DNA from: Erwinia sp. SLM-02
GTDB taxonomy: Bacteria; Pseudomonadota; Gammaproteobacteria; Enterobacterales; Enterobacteriaceae
Reading direction: 5' to 3'
DNA length: 64,000 nucleotides
NCBI RefSeq assembly: GCF_037450285.1
Contig: NZ_JAQISN010000001.1
Span: 930,001-994,000 of the forward strand
Position 1 is the first letter of the stretch, and each line of letters starts with the position of its first letter. Under the pieces are notes generated by a model that saw only the letters and a program-made list of their open reading frames with translations, had not been told where the DNA came from and searched no databases. Both the position numbers and the translations under genes were made by a program. Positions 1 through 7,239 of this stretch are shown piece by piece.

Positions 1-2
1 AG

Positions 3-83
3 GGCGTCGGTGGACCGCCGCTGGCGCCTTCACGCGACGGTTTCAGGCTGTGGGGCATGATTGAAAAGGGGGAAAAAGCATAA
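3..83 (+). CDS. Possible C-terminal end of a gene cut by the window edge
   Basis: An open frame enters from the left edge and stops at a TAA at 81-83, giving 26 residues ending in LWGMIEKGEKA. GC-rich codon usage resembles the coding regions nearby. No domain can be recognised in so short a piece, and it could be chance. Confidence 0.25.
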   Translation, partial: GVGGPPLAPSRDGFRLWGMIEKGEKA

Positions 84-147
84 GGTTTATTTCAGCGGGG
101 ATAAGGCGGTGTATGTTATAACAGTTAATATTTACTTATATTTACGC

Positions 148-182
148 AAAAAAAAAGCCCGCTAAGAGCTTTAATGCGGGCC
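148..182 (-). terminator. Rho-independent terminator after the DinI-family gene
   Basis: On the minus strand a GCCCGC/GCGGGC stem (176-181 with 157-162) around an A/T-rich loop runs directly into a tract of nine T residues (156-148). It lies about 115 bases beyond the stop of the minus-strand DinI-like gene and would end its transcript. Between the stop and the hairpin I see no other feature. Confidence 0.75.
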
Positions 183-296
183 AACACCAGGGAAATCGAT
201 TAATTTTAATGATAGGAGTATTCTCAGTTATTGCCAGGCAAAAACGCATTATTTGCGAGCGAAATCAAAAAAAATGTCGAATCACCCATTTCTGTA

Positions 297-542
297 TCAA
301 AACTCTTCAGCAATCAGCCACTGGTCTGCTTCATCAAACATTTCTTCGATAATGCGCAGCAGCGTGGATTTATCGGTTTTACTGGCATCGCTTTTTACGC
401 CGTTAGCCTGCATGGGTTTCACTTTAACCTGCGCATCGGGAAACACCCGCTGAACGCGTTTTTCCAGCTCTTCCAGGATCAGCTGCTCTGCGTTAGCCAG
501 CCCCGCCACGTTGCGCTTGTCATAAATCAGTTCAACAAACAT
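297..542 (-). CDS. DinI-family DNA-damage-inducible protein (MsgA-like)
   Basis: This 81-residue protein has the size and layout of the DinI family: an N-terminal beta strand (MFVELIYDKRNV), a helix, a second strand rich in Lys/Val (VKVKPMQANG) and an acidic C-terminal helix (IIEEMFDEADQWL). The opening resembles Salmonella MsgA more than E. coli DinI. DinI proteins bind RecA filaments and tune SOS induction and LexA cleavage. A LexA-type operator lies about 27 bases before the start codon, supporting SOS control, and a strong terminator follows. Whether it stabilises or inhibits RecA filaments cannot be told from sequence. The plus-strand frames across this stretch are shadows. Confidence 0.85.
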   Translation of the reverse strand: MFVELIYDKRNVAGLANAEQLILEELEKRVQRVFPDAQVKVKPMQANGVKSDASKTDKSTLLRIIEEMFDEADQWLIAEEF

Positions 543-568
543 CTTACTTTCACTCCCTTAATATTTAT

Positions 569-584
569 CTGTATAAAAATACAG
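569..584. promoter_or_regulatory. LexA box
   Basis: CTGT-N8-ACAG with an A/T-only core (CTGTATAAAAATACAG) matches the enterobacterial LexA consensus in both half-sites and spacing. It lies upstream of the DinI-family gene, where an SOS operator is expected. Confidence 0.85.
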
Positions 585-693
585 GTATACAGGAGTGGGT
601 TCAAATACTATTTGATAGACCGTCTGCCCGCGCGTCCCGCGTATGGGCTGGGTTCCGGCAAATACGCCGCGCGGCGAACGCGTTTTCATCAAA

Positions 694-1635
694 TCACTGA
701 CTCACCGGTGACAATCCGATTGCGGTATGGCCGGAGATCGCCAGCGCCGCCTCGCTGCCGTTAACGCTAAGCCTGGCCTGCGCCCCCAGCGGTAGCGTTA
801 CGGTGTTGCGGTCATGGCCGAAATCCAGCCCGCTCACTACCGGCACCCCGCTGCGCTGCGTAATCAACGCCCAGACGCTGGTTAAATCGTAACCGTTGTC
901 GTAATCGGAAAGCGTATTGCCGGTAAAGCTTCCTGCCACAATGGCCTTCTGCCGGGCCAGAACCCCGCTTTCCAGCAGTTGAAGCAGCATACGTTCAATA
1001 CGGAAAGGGTGTTCATTAACATCCTCGATCACCAGAATCCCATCCCGGATATCCGGCAGCCACGGCGTGCCGATCAGCGAGGCAATCATCGCCAGGTTGC
1101 CACCCCAGAGCGTCCCCGAGGCATCAAGCCGTTGCGGGGTCGTTTGCCAGCGGAGTGTAAACTGCGGTGAGGTTAGCGCCAGCCAGAAATTGTCGACGGT
1201 GAAATCAGAGAGCGTTTCCGCACCGAAATTCCCCGCCAGCATCGGCCCGCTGAAGGTGATGATTCCGGCCTTAGCCAGCAGGGCCAGCTGAATAGCGGTG
1301 AAGTCACTGTGCCCGCACAGGGCAACAGGCCGATCGCGTAGCCGTTCAGCCAGGCTCTTATAGTCAAGATCGGGCAACAGGCGACTGGCACCATAGCCCC
1401 CGCGCACGGCCAGCACGATGTCCGGCAGCGTCTCCAGCCGGGCGAGATCGTTAATATCGCCCAGCCGTTGCGCATCGCTACCGGCAAAACGCTGTTCGCG
1501 CCTGGCGATAATATCGGTATTTGTCACCCGATGCCCGTCCGCACGCAGGCGCTCGATACCGCGCTGTGCGGCCTCCGGGTTGTGGCAAAAGCCAGAAGGG
1601 GCGATCAGATGAATATTGCGTGGAGACATGGCCAT
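694..1635 (-). CDS. ldcA: Murein tetrapeptide LD-carboxypeptidase
   Basis: LdcA removes the terminal D-alanine from L,D-linked murein tetrapeptides in the cytoplasm during peptidoglycan recycling. The 313 residues match the family length (E. coli about 304). The nucleophile motif GHSDFTAI (Ser about 110), the preceding LAVRGGYGASRLL, the Glu-containing VIEDVNEHPFR and the C-terminal ISGH histidine are present, so the Ser-Glu-His triad looks intact. Two in-frame ATGs six bases apart (1635, 1629) are possible starts; the second (MSPRN) resembles E. coli better. It is divergent from emtA, as in E. coli, joining two peptidoglycan-turnover genes around one promoter region. Confidence 0.93.
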   Translation of the reverse strand: MAMSPRNIHLIAPSGFCHNPEAAQRGIERLRADGHRVTNTDIIARREQRFAGSDAQRLGDINDLARLETLPDIVLAVRGGYGASRLLPDLDYKSLAERLRDRPVALCGHSDFTAIQLALLAKAGIITFSGPMLAGNFGAETLSDFTVDNFWLALTSPQFTLRWQTTPQRLDASGTLWGGNLAMIASLIGTPWLPDIRDGILVIEDVNEHPFRIERMLLQLLESGVLARQKAIVAGSFTGNTLSDYDNGYDLTSVWALITQRSGVPVVSGLDFGHDRNTVTLPLGAQARLSVNGSEAALAISGHTAIGLSPVSQ

Positions 1636-1916
1636 AATACGTACTTATCTCATCCGGATAGTGATTTTACCGACGTATATCAATACTTTTTTCATCCCGT
1701 GCGGCTATAAAAAGTGTGCCCTGCCGCAGGTTGGTGAAATTTTATACGCCTCGAAGTGAATTATTTTTGTACACTCGCTGTCGAATTCTTTCGATGATGA
1801 CGAAAAGCCGTAGTGATGTCATCAGCCGCAGCCAGCAAATTAAGAATTACGGCGATTTTCTGCTAACCGGCACGTCGTATGATAAGCGCGACGCCAGGCT
1901 CAGAGGATAAATAAGC

Positions 1917-2552
1917 GTGCATAAATGCGTGAAAACAGCGGCAATGATTGCTGCACTACTGCTGGCAGGCTGTGCCAGTGAACCTGCAAAGAAGATTGCC
2001 CGTCAGCCGGATACGCCGCTGACTTCAGCACCGCCTCAGAAAGTGGCACAGGCCTGGTCCCTTTTCACTGAAAACGCAGCCCGTAGCTACGGGGTCGATC
2101 AGAAGCTGGTGGATGCGATTATTGCTGTGGAATCCGGTGGGAATCCAACCGTTGTCAGCAAATCTAACGCCGTGGGCCTGATGCAGATTAAAGCCTCTAC
2201 CGCGGGGCGCGAAGTCTATCGCGCGCAGGGCCGCCACGGGCAGCCGAGCAAAAGCGAACTGCGCGATCCGGTAAAAAATATTGATATCGGCACGGCTTAT
2301 CTGCGCATCCTGCAGCGGCAGCAGCTAGCGGGTATCCGTAATCCGGAAACGCTGCGCTATGCCACTATCGTGTCTTATGCCAACGGAGCGGGGGCGCTAC
2401 TGCGGACTTTTTCGCGGGATCGTAGCCGGGCAATTGCCATGATAAATGCCCTGAGCCCGGAAGAGTTTTATCAGCACGTACAGAACAATCACCCGGCGGC
2501 ACAGGCTCCGCGCTATTTGTGGAAGGTGACAACCGCCTACCGGACGATCTGA
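1917..2552 (+). CDS. emtA: Membrane-bound endo-type lytic murein transglycosylase EmtA (MltE)
   Basis: This outer-membrane lipoprotein cleaves glycan strands internally, leaving 1,6-anhydro ends. The signal peptide ends in a lipobox LLLAGC with the lipidated Cys at about residue 19. The SLT domain carries the catalytic Glu in AIIAVESGGNP (about residue 72), then SKSNAVGLMQIKAST and SYANGAGALLRTF, closely following E. coli EmtA (203 residues; 211 here). The start is a GTG with an AGAGGA ribosome-binding site about ten bases upstream. Bases 1636-1916, between it and ldcA, hold only the divergent promoter region as far as I can see. Confidence 0.93.
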   Translation: MHKCVKTAAMIAALLLAGCASEPAKKIARQPDTPLTSAPPQKVAQAWSLFTENAARSYGVDQKLVDAIIAVESGGNPTVVSKSNAVGLMQIKASTAGREVYRAQGRHGQPSKSELRDPVKNIDIGTAYLRILQRQQLAGIRNPETLRYATIVSYANGAGALLRTFSRDRSRAIAMINALSPEEFYQHVQNNHPAAQAPRYLWKVTTAYRTI

Positions 2553-2630
2553 AATCATAACCGGTTTTGATAAATGCTAAAAAATTTTCAAAAAAAGTTC
2601 GTCCTTAAATCACAGACTTAGAATCCTCTC

Positions 2631-2639
2631 CTATACTTA
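2631..2639 (+). promoter_or_regulatory. Candidate sigma-S -10 element
   Basis: CTATACTTA closely resembles the RpoS-preferred -10 sequence (CTATACT preceded by C, followed by A/T). It lies about 55 bases before the GlsB/YeaQ-type gene, a family often under general-stress control. No convincing -35 is visible, as is common for sigma-S promoters. Confidence 0.5.
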
Positions 2640-2691
2640 GTGCAGTTTTAATCGTGCCAGTTTGATAACGGTAATCATTAAGGGGGAGTAA

Positions 2692-2940
2692 ATGGGTATT
2701 CTGTCATGGATCATTTTTGGATTGATCGCCGGTATTATCGCCAAGTGGATTATGCCAGGTAAGGACGGTGGTGGTTTTATCATTACCGTGATACTGGGGG
2801 TTGTCGGTGCGGTAGTCGGCGGCTGGATCAGTACCTTCTTCGGTTTTGGTCGGGTCGACGGGTTTAATTTCGGCAGCTTTGTCGTGGCGGTGATCGGTGC
2901 CATTGTGGTGCTGTGGATTTACCGTAAGGTACGTAGCTGA
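2692..2940 (+). CDS. GlsB/YeaQ/YmgE-family stress membrane protein
   Basis: This 82-residue, very hydrophobic, glycine-rich protein follows the transglycosylase-associated (YeaQ/YmgE) plan: an N-terminal helix with GLIAGIIAKWIMPG, a second glycine-rich segment (VILGVVGAVVGGWI) and a third helix near the C terminus. It is an inner-membrane protein; family members are induced by general stress but have no defined biochemical role. A GGGGGAG ribosome-binding site precedes the ATG, a sigma-S-like -10 lies upstream and a terminator hairpin follows, so it is probably monocistronic. Confidence 0.88.
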   Translation: MGILSWIIFGLIAGIIAKWIMPGKDGGGFIITVILGVVGAVVGGWISTFFGFGRVDGFNFGSFVVAVIGAIVVLWIYRKVRS

Positions 2941-2980
2941 TACGAATAGAGCCTGCGGGCTGGTTTCGTTGAGAATTGTG

Positions 2981-3012
2981 GAGCCACTCTCTGTTAAGAG
3001 GGTGGCTTTTTT
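2981..3012 (+). terminator. Rho-independent terminator after the YeaQ-type gene
   Basis: GAGCCACTCT and AGAGGGTGGCT form an imperfect stem (two unpaired G) followed by six T residues. It lies about 40 bases after the stop of the stress protein and marks the start of the repeat-rich intergenic region. Confidence 0.7.
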
Positions 3013-3031
3013 GTTGGCGGCAAGGATGCCT

Positions 3032-3088
3032 GGATTGGTGGATTGGTGGATTGGTGGATTGGTGACAGCGGTGACAGCGGTGACAGGG
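3032..3088. repeat. Two adjacent short tandem repeats
   Basis: Four exact copies of the 8-mer GGATTGGT (3032-3063) are followed directly by two and a half copies of the 9-mer GACAGCGGT (3064-3088). The second array runs into the left end of repeat-A copy 1. Copy number probably varies between strains. Confidence 0.85.
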
Positions 3089-3292
3089 AGCCAGCCTGTG
3101 CGGCGGCCGGCCGGTCCTCGCGCCACGCGTTGCGTGGTGCCCTCGGTTGCCGCATCTGGCCGGTCGGACCGGCGGAGACGGACCATCCCTGGTCCGACCC
3201 CGCCTGACGCCAGCGTCCCTGCTGGCGTCTCCTGGCCCGCTGCGTTCACCTCGGCGCTGCGGATTACCCGTCCGCCGCACAGGCTGACTCCC
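3086..3292. repeat. Repeat family A, full copy 1 (MITE-like)
   Basis: A 207-base element bounded by about 21-base terminal inverted repeats: the left end begins GGGAGCCAGCCTGTGCGGCG and the right end (3272-3292) is its reverse complement with one mismatch. The interior is GC-rich with self-complementary stretches (GGCCGGCCGG, CCGGTCGGACCGG, GACGCCAGCG/CGCTGGCGTC-like arms). No credible protein is encoded. A nearly identical copy in the same orientation lies at 6511-6716, on the other side of foxA. Confidence 0.8.
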
Positions 3293-3335
3293 TTTCGGCT
3301 ATGTGCACCGCAGCCAGATAAGGCCATTCCTGTAT

Positions 3336-3432
3336 CGACCCCGCCTGACGCCAGTGTCCTGCTGACGTCTCCTGACCCGCTGCTTTCACCTTGGCGCTGC
3401 GGAATGCCCGTCCGCCGCACAGGCTGGCTCCC
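3336..3432. repeat. Repeat family A, right-half copy
   Basis: This copy carries the right half of element A, from the ACCCCGCCTGACGCCAG region to the CCGCACAGGCTGGCTCCC terminus. The left inverted repeat is missing. It differs from copy 1 by several substitutions. Confidence 0.75.
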
Positions 3433-3504
3433 TTCATGCAATGTGCTTCGCAGCCTTAGCGGCAATATAAATTTCCCTGAAGACAATATTGGAGTAACGA
3501 AGCG

Positions 3505-3572
3505 GACTGGCGGTTTTCCCGGTTGGGCATCCGCAGCGCTGAACGGAGAGAGGAAGGCCGGATTCGGCCGCA
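3505..3572. repeat. Repeat family B, left-half copy
   Basis: About 68 bases match the left part of element B: terminus GACTGGCGGTTTTCCC, then ATCCGCAGCGCTGAACG and the GGCCGGATTCGGCC hairpin. The match ends just after the hairpin, the same break point as in the half copy at 6826-6892. Confidence 0.75.
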
Positions 3573-3585
3573 TGGACAGGTGACA

Positions 3586-3688
3586 GGTAGCCAGCCCGCC
3601 TGACGCCAGCGTCCCTGCTGGCGTCTCCTGGCCCGCTGCGTTCACCTCGGCGCTGCGGATTACCCGTCCGCCGCACAGGCTGGCTCCC
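3586..3688. repeat. Repeat family A, internal-deletion derivative
   Basis: Both termini are recognisable, with a shortened left end (GGTAGCCAGCC) joined directly to the right half and the right terminus CCGCCGCACAGGCTGGCTCC. About 100 internal bases are missing compared with copy 1. An internal deletion that keeps both ends is typical of non-autonomous transposable elements. Confidence 0.7.
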
Positions 3689-3806
3689 TTCATGCAATGT
3701 GCTTCGAAGCCTTAGCGATAATATGAATTTTCATGAAGTAAGAGCAGAATTGAAATTTTATACGGCACGAACATTATTCTGAAGACCATACAAAAGTTAT
3801 GAAGCA

Positions 3807-4000
3807 GACTGGCGGTTTTCCCGGTTGGGCATCCGCAGCGCTGAGCGTAGAGAGGAAGGCCGGATTCGGCCGCAGGGACGCGGACGAAAAGTGCAGCCGG
3901 GGCAGGAGGCCCCGTCTGCACTGGTCCGAAAGACTGAGGAACGAAGTGAGGGCACCGCGAAGCGGCGCGAGGACAGTCCCATAAGGGAAAACCGCCAGTC
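3807..4000. repeat. Repeat family B, full copy 1 with perfect terminal inverted repeat
   Basis: A 194-base element starts with GACTGGCGGTTTTCCC (3807-3822) and ends with its exact reverse complement (3985-4000). Inside are a GGCCGGATTCGGCC hairpin and a long stem formed by AGTGCAGCCGGGGC and GCCCCGTCTGCACT (one mismatch) around a five-base loop. A full second copy lies at 6969-7163. It is probably a mobile or structural intergenic repeat. The remaining unassigned bases between 3693 and 3806 are A/T-rich without recognisable content. Confidence 0.8.
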
Positions 4001-4111
4001 AGCGCCACCACCGGACATACAGACGGCAAATTACCCGTGCAGCCCGCAAATCATCCCGCCAGCGCAACGATCTGAGCCAGCGCATCGGACCGCGCTGGCT
4101 CAAGCTGTAAA

Positions 4112-6247
4112 TCAGAAATCATACCCCACGGTCGCCACCACAGAACGCTCCGCGCCCCAGTAGCAGTAACCATAACCGTAGCAGGCCGCAACATAATCGC
4201 GCCCGGTCAGATTATTGGCATTCACCTGCACAAATGCACCCTTCAGGCTGCTGTTCCACGCGCCCAGATCCGCACGCACCGACGCATCAAACAGCGTCAC
4301 CGACGGCAGGCGAACGGTATTGGCATTATCCGCCCACTGCTTACCGATATAACGCACGCCCGCACCGGCGCTCAGACCATAGTCAAACTTGTAGTTAGCC
4401 CAGGCAGACGCGGTCGCATTAGGGGAAACATAAGGCGTGTGGCCGTTGATAGACTCACCGGTCGAGGCATCAATCGCCTCTTTATAACGAACGCGGCTCA
4501 GCGTGTAGTTGGCGATAGTACTCAGGCGCGGCGTCAGCTGATTGCGTGCTTCCAGCTCCAGACCGCGCGAGTTGACCTTACCGGCCGGATCGTAATATCC
4601 GCCCTGTACGTTACGGCTGCCGACGTTTTTCTGCGTCAGATCGTAAACCGCCACGGAATAGAGATCGGATGTGCCCACCGGCTGGAATTTCACCCCGGCC
4701 TCATACTGCTCGGCGGTGGTTGGCTGCAGCAGGTTGCCGTCGGCACCGGTCAGCGACTGCGGTGTGATGGCCTGGCTGTAGCTGACGTAAGGTGAAACAC
4801 CGTTGTCGAAGGCGTACAGCAGCGCGGCACGACCGCTGATGTGGTCGTCCTGACGACGATTATCGTTACCAAGGTCGATATTATTGATTTTCGATACGAT
4901 GCGGTCATAACGGCCGGAAACGTCGAAATGCACGCGATCCCACTTCATCTCATCCTGCAGATACATCCCGGTCTGGTAGTACTGGCGCTCGGAGTGAATA
5001 AAGTTGTAGTCAGGACGCACGCCGATGGTCTGGCCGGTTGCCGTATTCAGCTGTGAACCGGATCCGCTGGCGTCATGCAGGTCGTTTTTATACTGATGAT
5101 ACTCCACGCCGAGCACCACTTTATGCTCAACGTCGCCGGTGGCAAAATCGGCTTCCAGCTGGTTATCGATGGCGAAAGCATCCAGCGAAGAACGCGAGCC
5201 GGAATAGTAGCGGTTCATGATATCGCTGTCGGCGGAAACCCAGCCAATCTGATAGATCTGATCGAGATCCACATTGGAATGGCTGTAGCTGGCGGTAGAA
5301 CGAACGGCCCAGGTATCGTTAAAACGGTGGGCGAATTCGTAGCTGTAAATCTGCTCATGGCGCTTAAAGCGATCGAGGTCGGAATCACCGTCGTAGAAGC
5401 CGGTGCTCAGCTTCTTGCCGTTGTGCTCATAAATACTGCCTTCGCCCGGAACGGAACCGTGGTAGCCGCCGGACGGATCCTTCTGCAGGTAGGCTTTCAC
5501 CAACAGCGACGTGTACTCATCCGGCTGCCACAGCAGGGAAGGGGAGAGGGCGTATTTTTCTTCACGCGTGTGGTCGTACTGAGTGTCGCTGTTGCGCGTC
5601 AGGCCGGTCAGGCGGAAGGCCAGCTGGTCGTTAATCGCGTTGGTATAATCAACGGCCACGCCGGAGGTGCTGTTATTTCCCACGTAGGTACGGAAATGGC
5701 CTTCTTCCGTAAACTGCGGACGTTTGGAGGTTTCCATCACCAGACCGCCCGGCACGGTTTGACCGTACAGCGCGGAGGATGGGCCTTTAATTACGTCGAT
5801 ACGCTCCAGGAACCACGGATCCACCTGCAGCACGTTAAAGCTGCCCGGATCGCTCATCAGGCGCAGGCCGTCGAGGAAGATATTATCGACATCGCCGCCG
5901 TGGAAGCCGCGTAGCGAAACGGTGTCATAGCGGGTCGCGGCCCCGCCGAAGTTGGTAAAGGCACCGGCGGTATAGTTCAGCGCCTGGTTGATGCTCATGG
6001 CACCCTGGTCTTCCATCTGCTGGCGGGTAACAACCGAAACGGACTGTGCGGTGGTAATCAGCGGCTCATCGGTTTTGGTCGCGCCTTTACTGCTTTTGAC
6101 CGTATAGCCAGCGGTTGGCGAAGTGGCGGACTCTTCCGGTGCGGCGGTGACCGTGATGGTGTTTTCTGCGGCAACGACGATCCCGGGCGCGATAAGTGCG
6201 AGTGAACAGAGCAGCGCAGAACGCTTCAGGTTGAAAGCCATACTCAT
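4112..6247 (-). CDS. foxA: Ferrioxamine-type TonB-dependent siderophore receptor
   Basis: This 711-residue outer-membrane receptor imports ferric hydroxamate siderophores, most likely ferrioxamine B, using TonB energy. It has a signal peptide (cleaved near VVAAEN), a TonB box (NTITVTA), a plug domain with QSVSVVTRQQMEDQGA, RYDTVSLRGFHGGD, VDPWFLERIDVIKGPSSALYG and PGGLV, then a 22-strand barrel ending in a terminal Phe (VVATVGYDF). The plug and the cysteine-containing C-terminal stretch DYVAACYGYGYCYWGAERS closely follow Yersinia/Erwinia FoxA. It has no siderophore-biosynthesis neighbours and is isolated between repeat clusters. A candidate Fur box precedes it. Another hydroxamate receptor type is possible but less likely. 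Confidence 0.87.
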   Translation of the reverse strand: MSMAFNLKRSALLCSLALIAPGIVVAAENTITVTAAPEESATSPTAGYTVKSSKGATKTDEPLITTAQSVSVVTRQQMEDQGAMSINQALNYTAGAFTNFGGAATRYDTVSLRGFHGGDVDNIFLDGLRLMSDPGSFNVLQVDPWFLERIDVIKGPSSALYGQTVPGGLVMETSKRPQFTEEGHFRTYVGNNSTSGVAVDYTNAINDQLAFRLTGLTRNSDTQYDHTREEKYALSPSLLWQPDEYTSLLVKAYLQKDPSGGYHGSVPGEGSIYEHNGKKLSTGFYDGDSDLDRFKRHEQIYSYEFAHRFNDTWAVRSTASYSHSNVDLDQIYQIGWVSADSDIMNRYYSGSRSSLDAFAIDNQLEADFATGDVEHKVVLGVEYHQYKNDLHDASGSGSQLNTATGQTIGVRPDYNFIHSERQYYQTGMYLQDEMKWDRVHFDVSGRYDRIVSKINNIDLGNDNRRQDDHISGRAALLYAFDNGVSPYVSYSQAITPQSLTGADGNLLQPTTAEQYEAGVKFQPVGTSDLYSVAVYDLTQKNVGSRNVQGGYYDPAGKVNSRGLELEARNQLTPRLSTIANYTLSRVRYKEAIDASTGESINGHTPYVSPNATASAWANYKFDYGLSAGAGVRYIGKQWADNANTVRLPSVTLFDASVRADLGAWNSSLKGAFVQVNANNLTGRDYVAACYGYGYCYWGAERSVVATVGYDF

Positions 6248-6348
6248 TGTTAATATCTCTTATTAGGGTTGAAAAAATGCCACCGCGTTGAGTGCGGTTT
6301 ACCTGTCTGTATTGTTAGCGACAGGTAAATGTAAAGAGTTGTAATAAT

Positions 6349-6367
6349 ATCAATGAGAAGTATTATC
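6349..6367 (-). promoter_or_regulatory. Candidate Fur box upstream of foxA
   Basis: Read on the minus strand, GATAATACTTCTCATTGAT matches 12 of 19 positions of the Fur consensus, including the whole first hexamer and the central TCATT. It lies about 100 bases upstream of the foxA start, consistent with iron repression. Confidence 0.55.
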
Positions 6368-6444
6368 TTTTCGATTAATGCTTTCAAGTATTAATTACAG
6401 TTAATAATTGCCTGTTGGCTTCCAGTAATTAACCTGAAAAATGA

Positions 6445-6493
6445 TGGGCATGGGGCATGGGGCATGGGGCATGGGGCATGGGGCATGGGGCAT
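6445..6493. repeat. GGGGCAT heptamer tandem repeat
   Basis: Six exact tandem GGGGCAT units (6452-6493) follow one degenerate unit. The array is about 200 bases upstream of foxA and 18 bases before repeat-A copy 2. Seven is not a multiple of three, but no reading frame crosses it credibly. Confidence 0.9.
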
Positions 6494-6510
6494 TTGAGGC
6501 TTAGGTGTTC

Positions 6511-6716
6511 GGGAGCCAGCCTGTGCGGCGCCCGGCCGGTCCTCGCGCCACGCGCTGCGTGGTGCCCTCGGTTGCCGCATCCGGCCGGTCGGACCGGCGG
6601 AGACGGACCATCCCTGGTCCGACCCCGCCTGACGCCAGCGTCCTGCTGACGTCTCCTGGCCTCTTGCGTTCACCTCGGCGCTGCGGATTGCCCGGCCGCC
6701 GCACAGGCTGGCTCCC
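6511..6716. repeat. Repeat family A, full copy 2
   Basis: This 206-base copy, in the same orientation as the one at 3086-3292, ends in inverted repeats (GGGAGCCAGCCTGTGCGGCG, and its complement at 6696-6716). Differences from copy 1 are scattered substitutions and small indels. With its partner it brackets foxA as a long direct repeat. Confidence 0.8.
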
Positions 6717-6825
6717 TTTCGGCTATTTACGTCGCTGCCTAAGCTGAGTGGGTGTTTTTCTGAAGATATATGAGCCATACATTAACAGGTGGCTTTTACT
6801 GAATACCACACTGGAATAACGAAGC

Positions 6826-6892
6826 GGACGGGTGGATTTCCCGGTTGGGTATCCGCAGCGCTGAGCGCAGAGAGAAGGGCCGGATTCGGCCG
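6826..6892. repeat. Repeat family B, left-half copy 2
   Basis: About 67 bases match the left part of element B (GGACGGGTGGATTTCCC version of the terminus, ATCCGCAGCGCTGAGCG, then GGCCGGATTCGGCC). It ends right after the hairpin, as does the half copy at 3505-3572. Confidence 0.75.
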
Positions 6893-6968
6893 TATGAGCA
6901 TAGGTGTCCGCGAGCCAGCCTGAGCTGAGTGGGTGTTTTTCCTGAAGGCAGCATCATAGTAACGAAGC

Positions 6969-7163
6969 GGACGGGTGGATTTCCCGGTTGGGTATCCGCA
7001 GCGCTGAACGGAGAGAGGAAGGCCGGATTCGGCCGCAGGGACGCGGACGAAAAGTGCAGCCGGGGCAGGACGCCCCGTCTGCACTGGTCCGAAAGGCTGA
7101 CGAACGAAGTGAAGGTACCGCACAGCGGCGCGAGGACCGCCCATTAGGGAAAATCGCCAGTCC
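6969..7163. repeat. Repeat family B, full copy 2
   Basis: This 195-base copy has the same internal hairpins as the copy at 3807-4000. The long stem keeps AGTGCAGCCGGGGC/GCCCCGTCTGCACT while the loop differs (AGGAC instead of AGGAG). Its terminal inverted repeat is degenerate (GGACGGGTGGATTTCCC against GGGAAAATCGCCAGTCC). It ends about 75 bases from the stop of treA. Confidence 0.75.
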
Positions 7164-7239
7164 GCGCCTTCACTGAGAACGCAGACAACACATCACCCGG
7201 AAAAAGCAGGCAGGCAATCCCCGCAGAAGTTAACCCGCG

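Noticed and set aside
2704..3693. Long minus-strand frames through the repeat region (up to 329 codons)
   Set aside because: They run through repeats A and B and across the YeaQ-type gene, consist of low-complexity Arg/Pro/Gly text, and match no domain. High G+C of the repeats explains the lack of stops.
3086..4000. CRISPR array
   Set aside because: Repeats are about 200 bases, few, irregularly spaced and have terminal inverted ends; there are no short direct repeats with unique spacers and no cas genes.
5075..5914. 279-codon plus-strand frame inside foxA
   Set aside because: It is an antisense shadow of a well-supported receptor gene, with no ribosome-binding site or recognisable domain.
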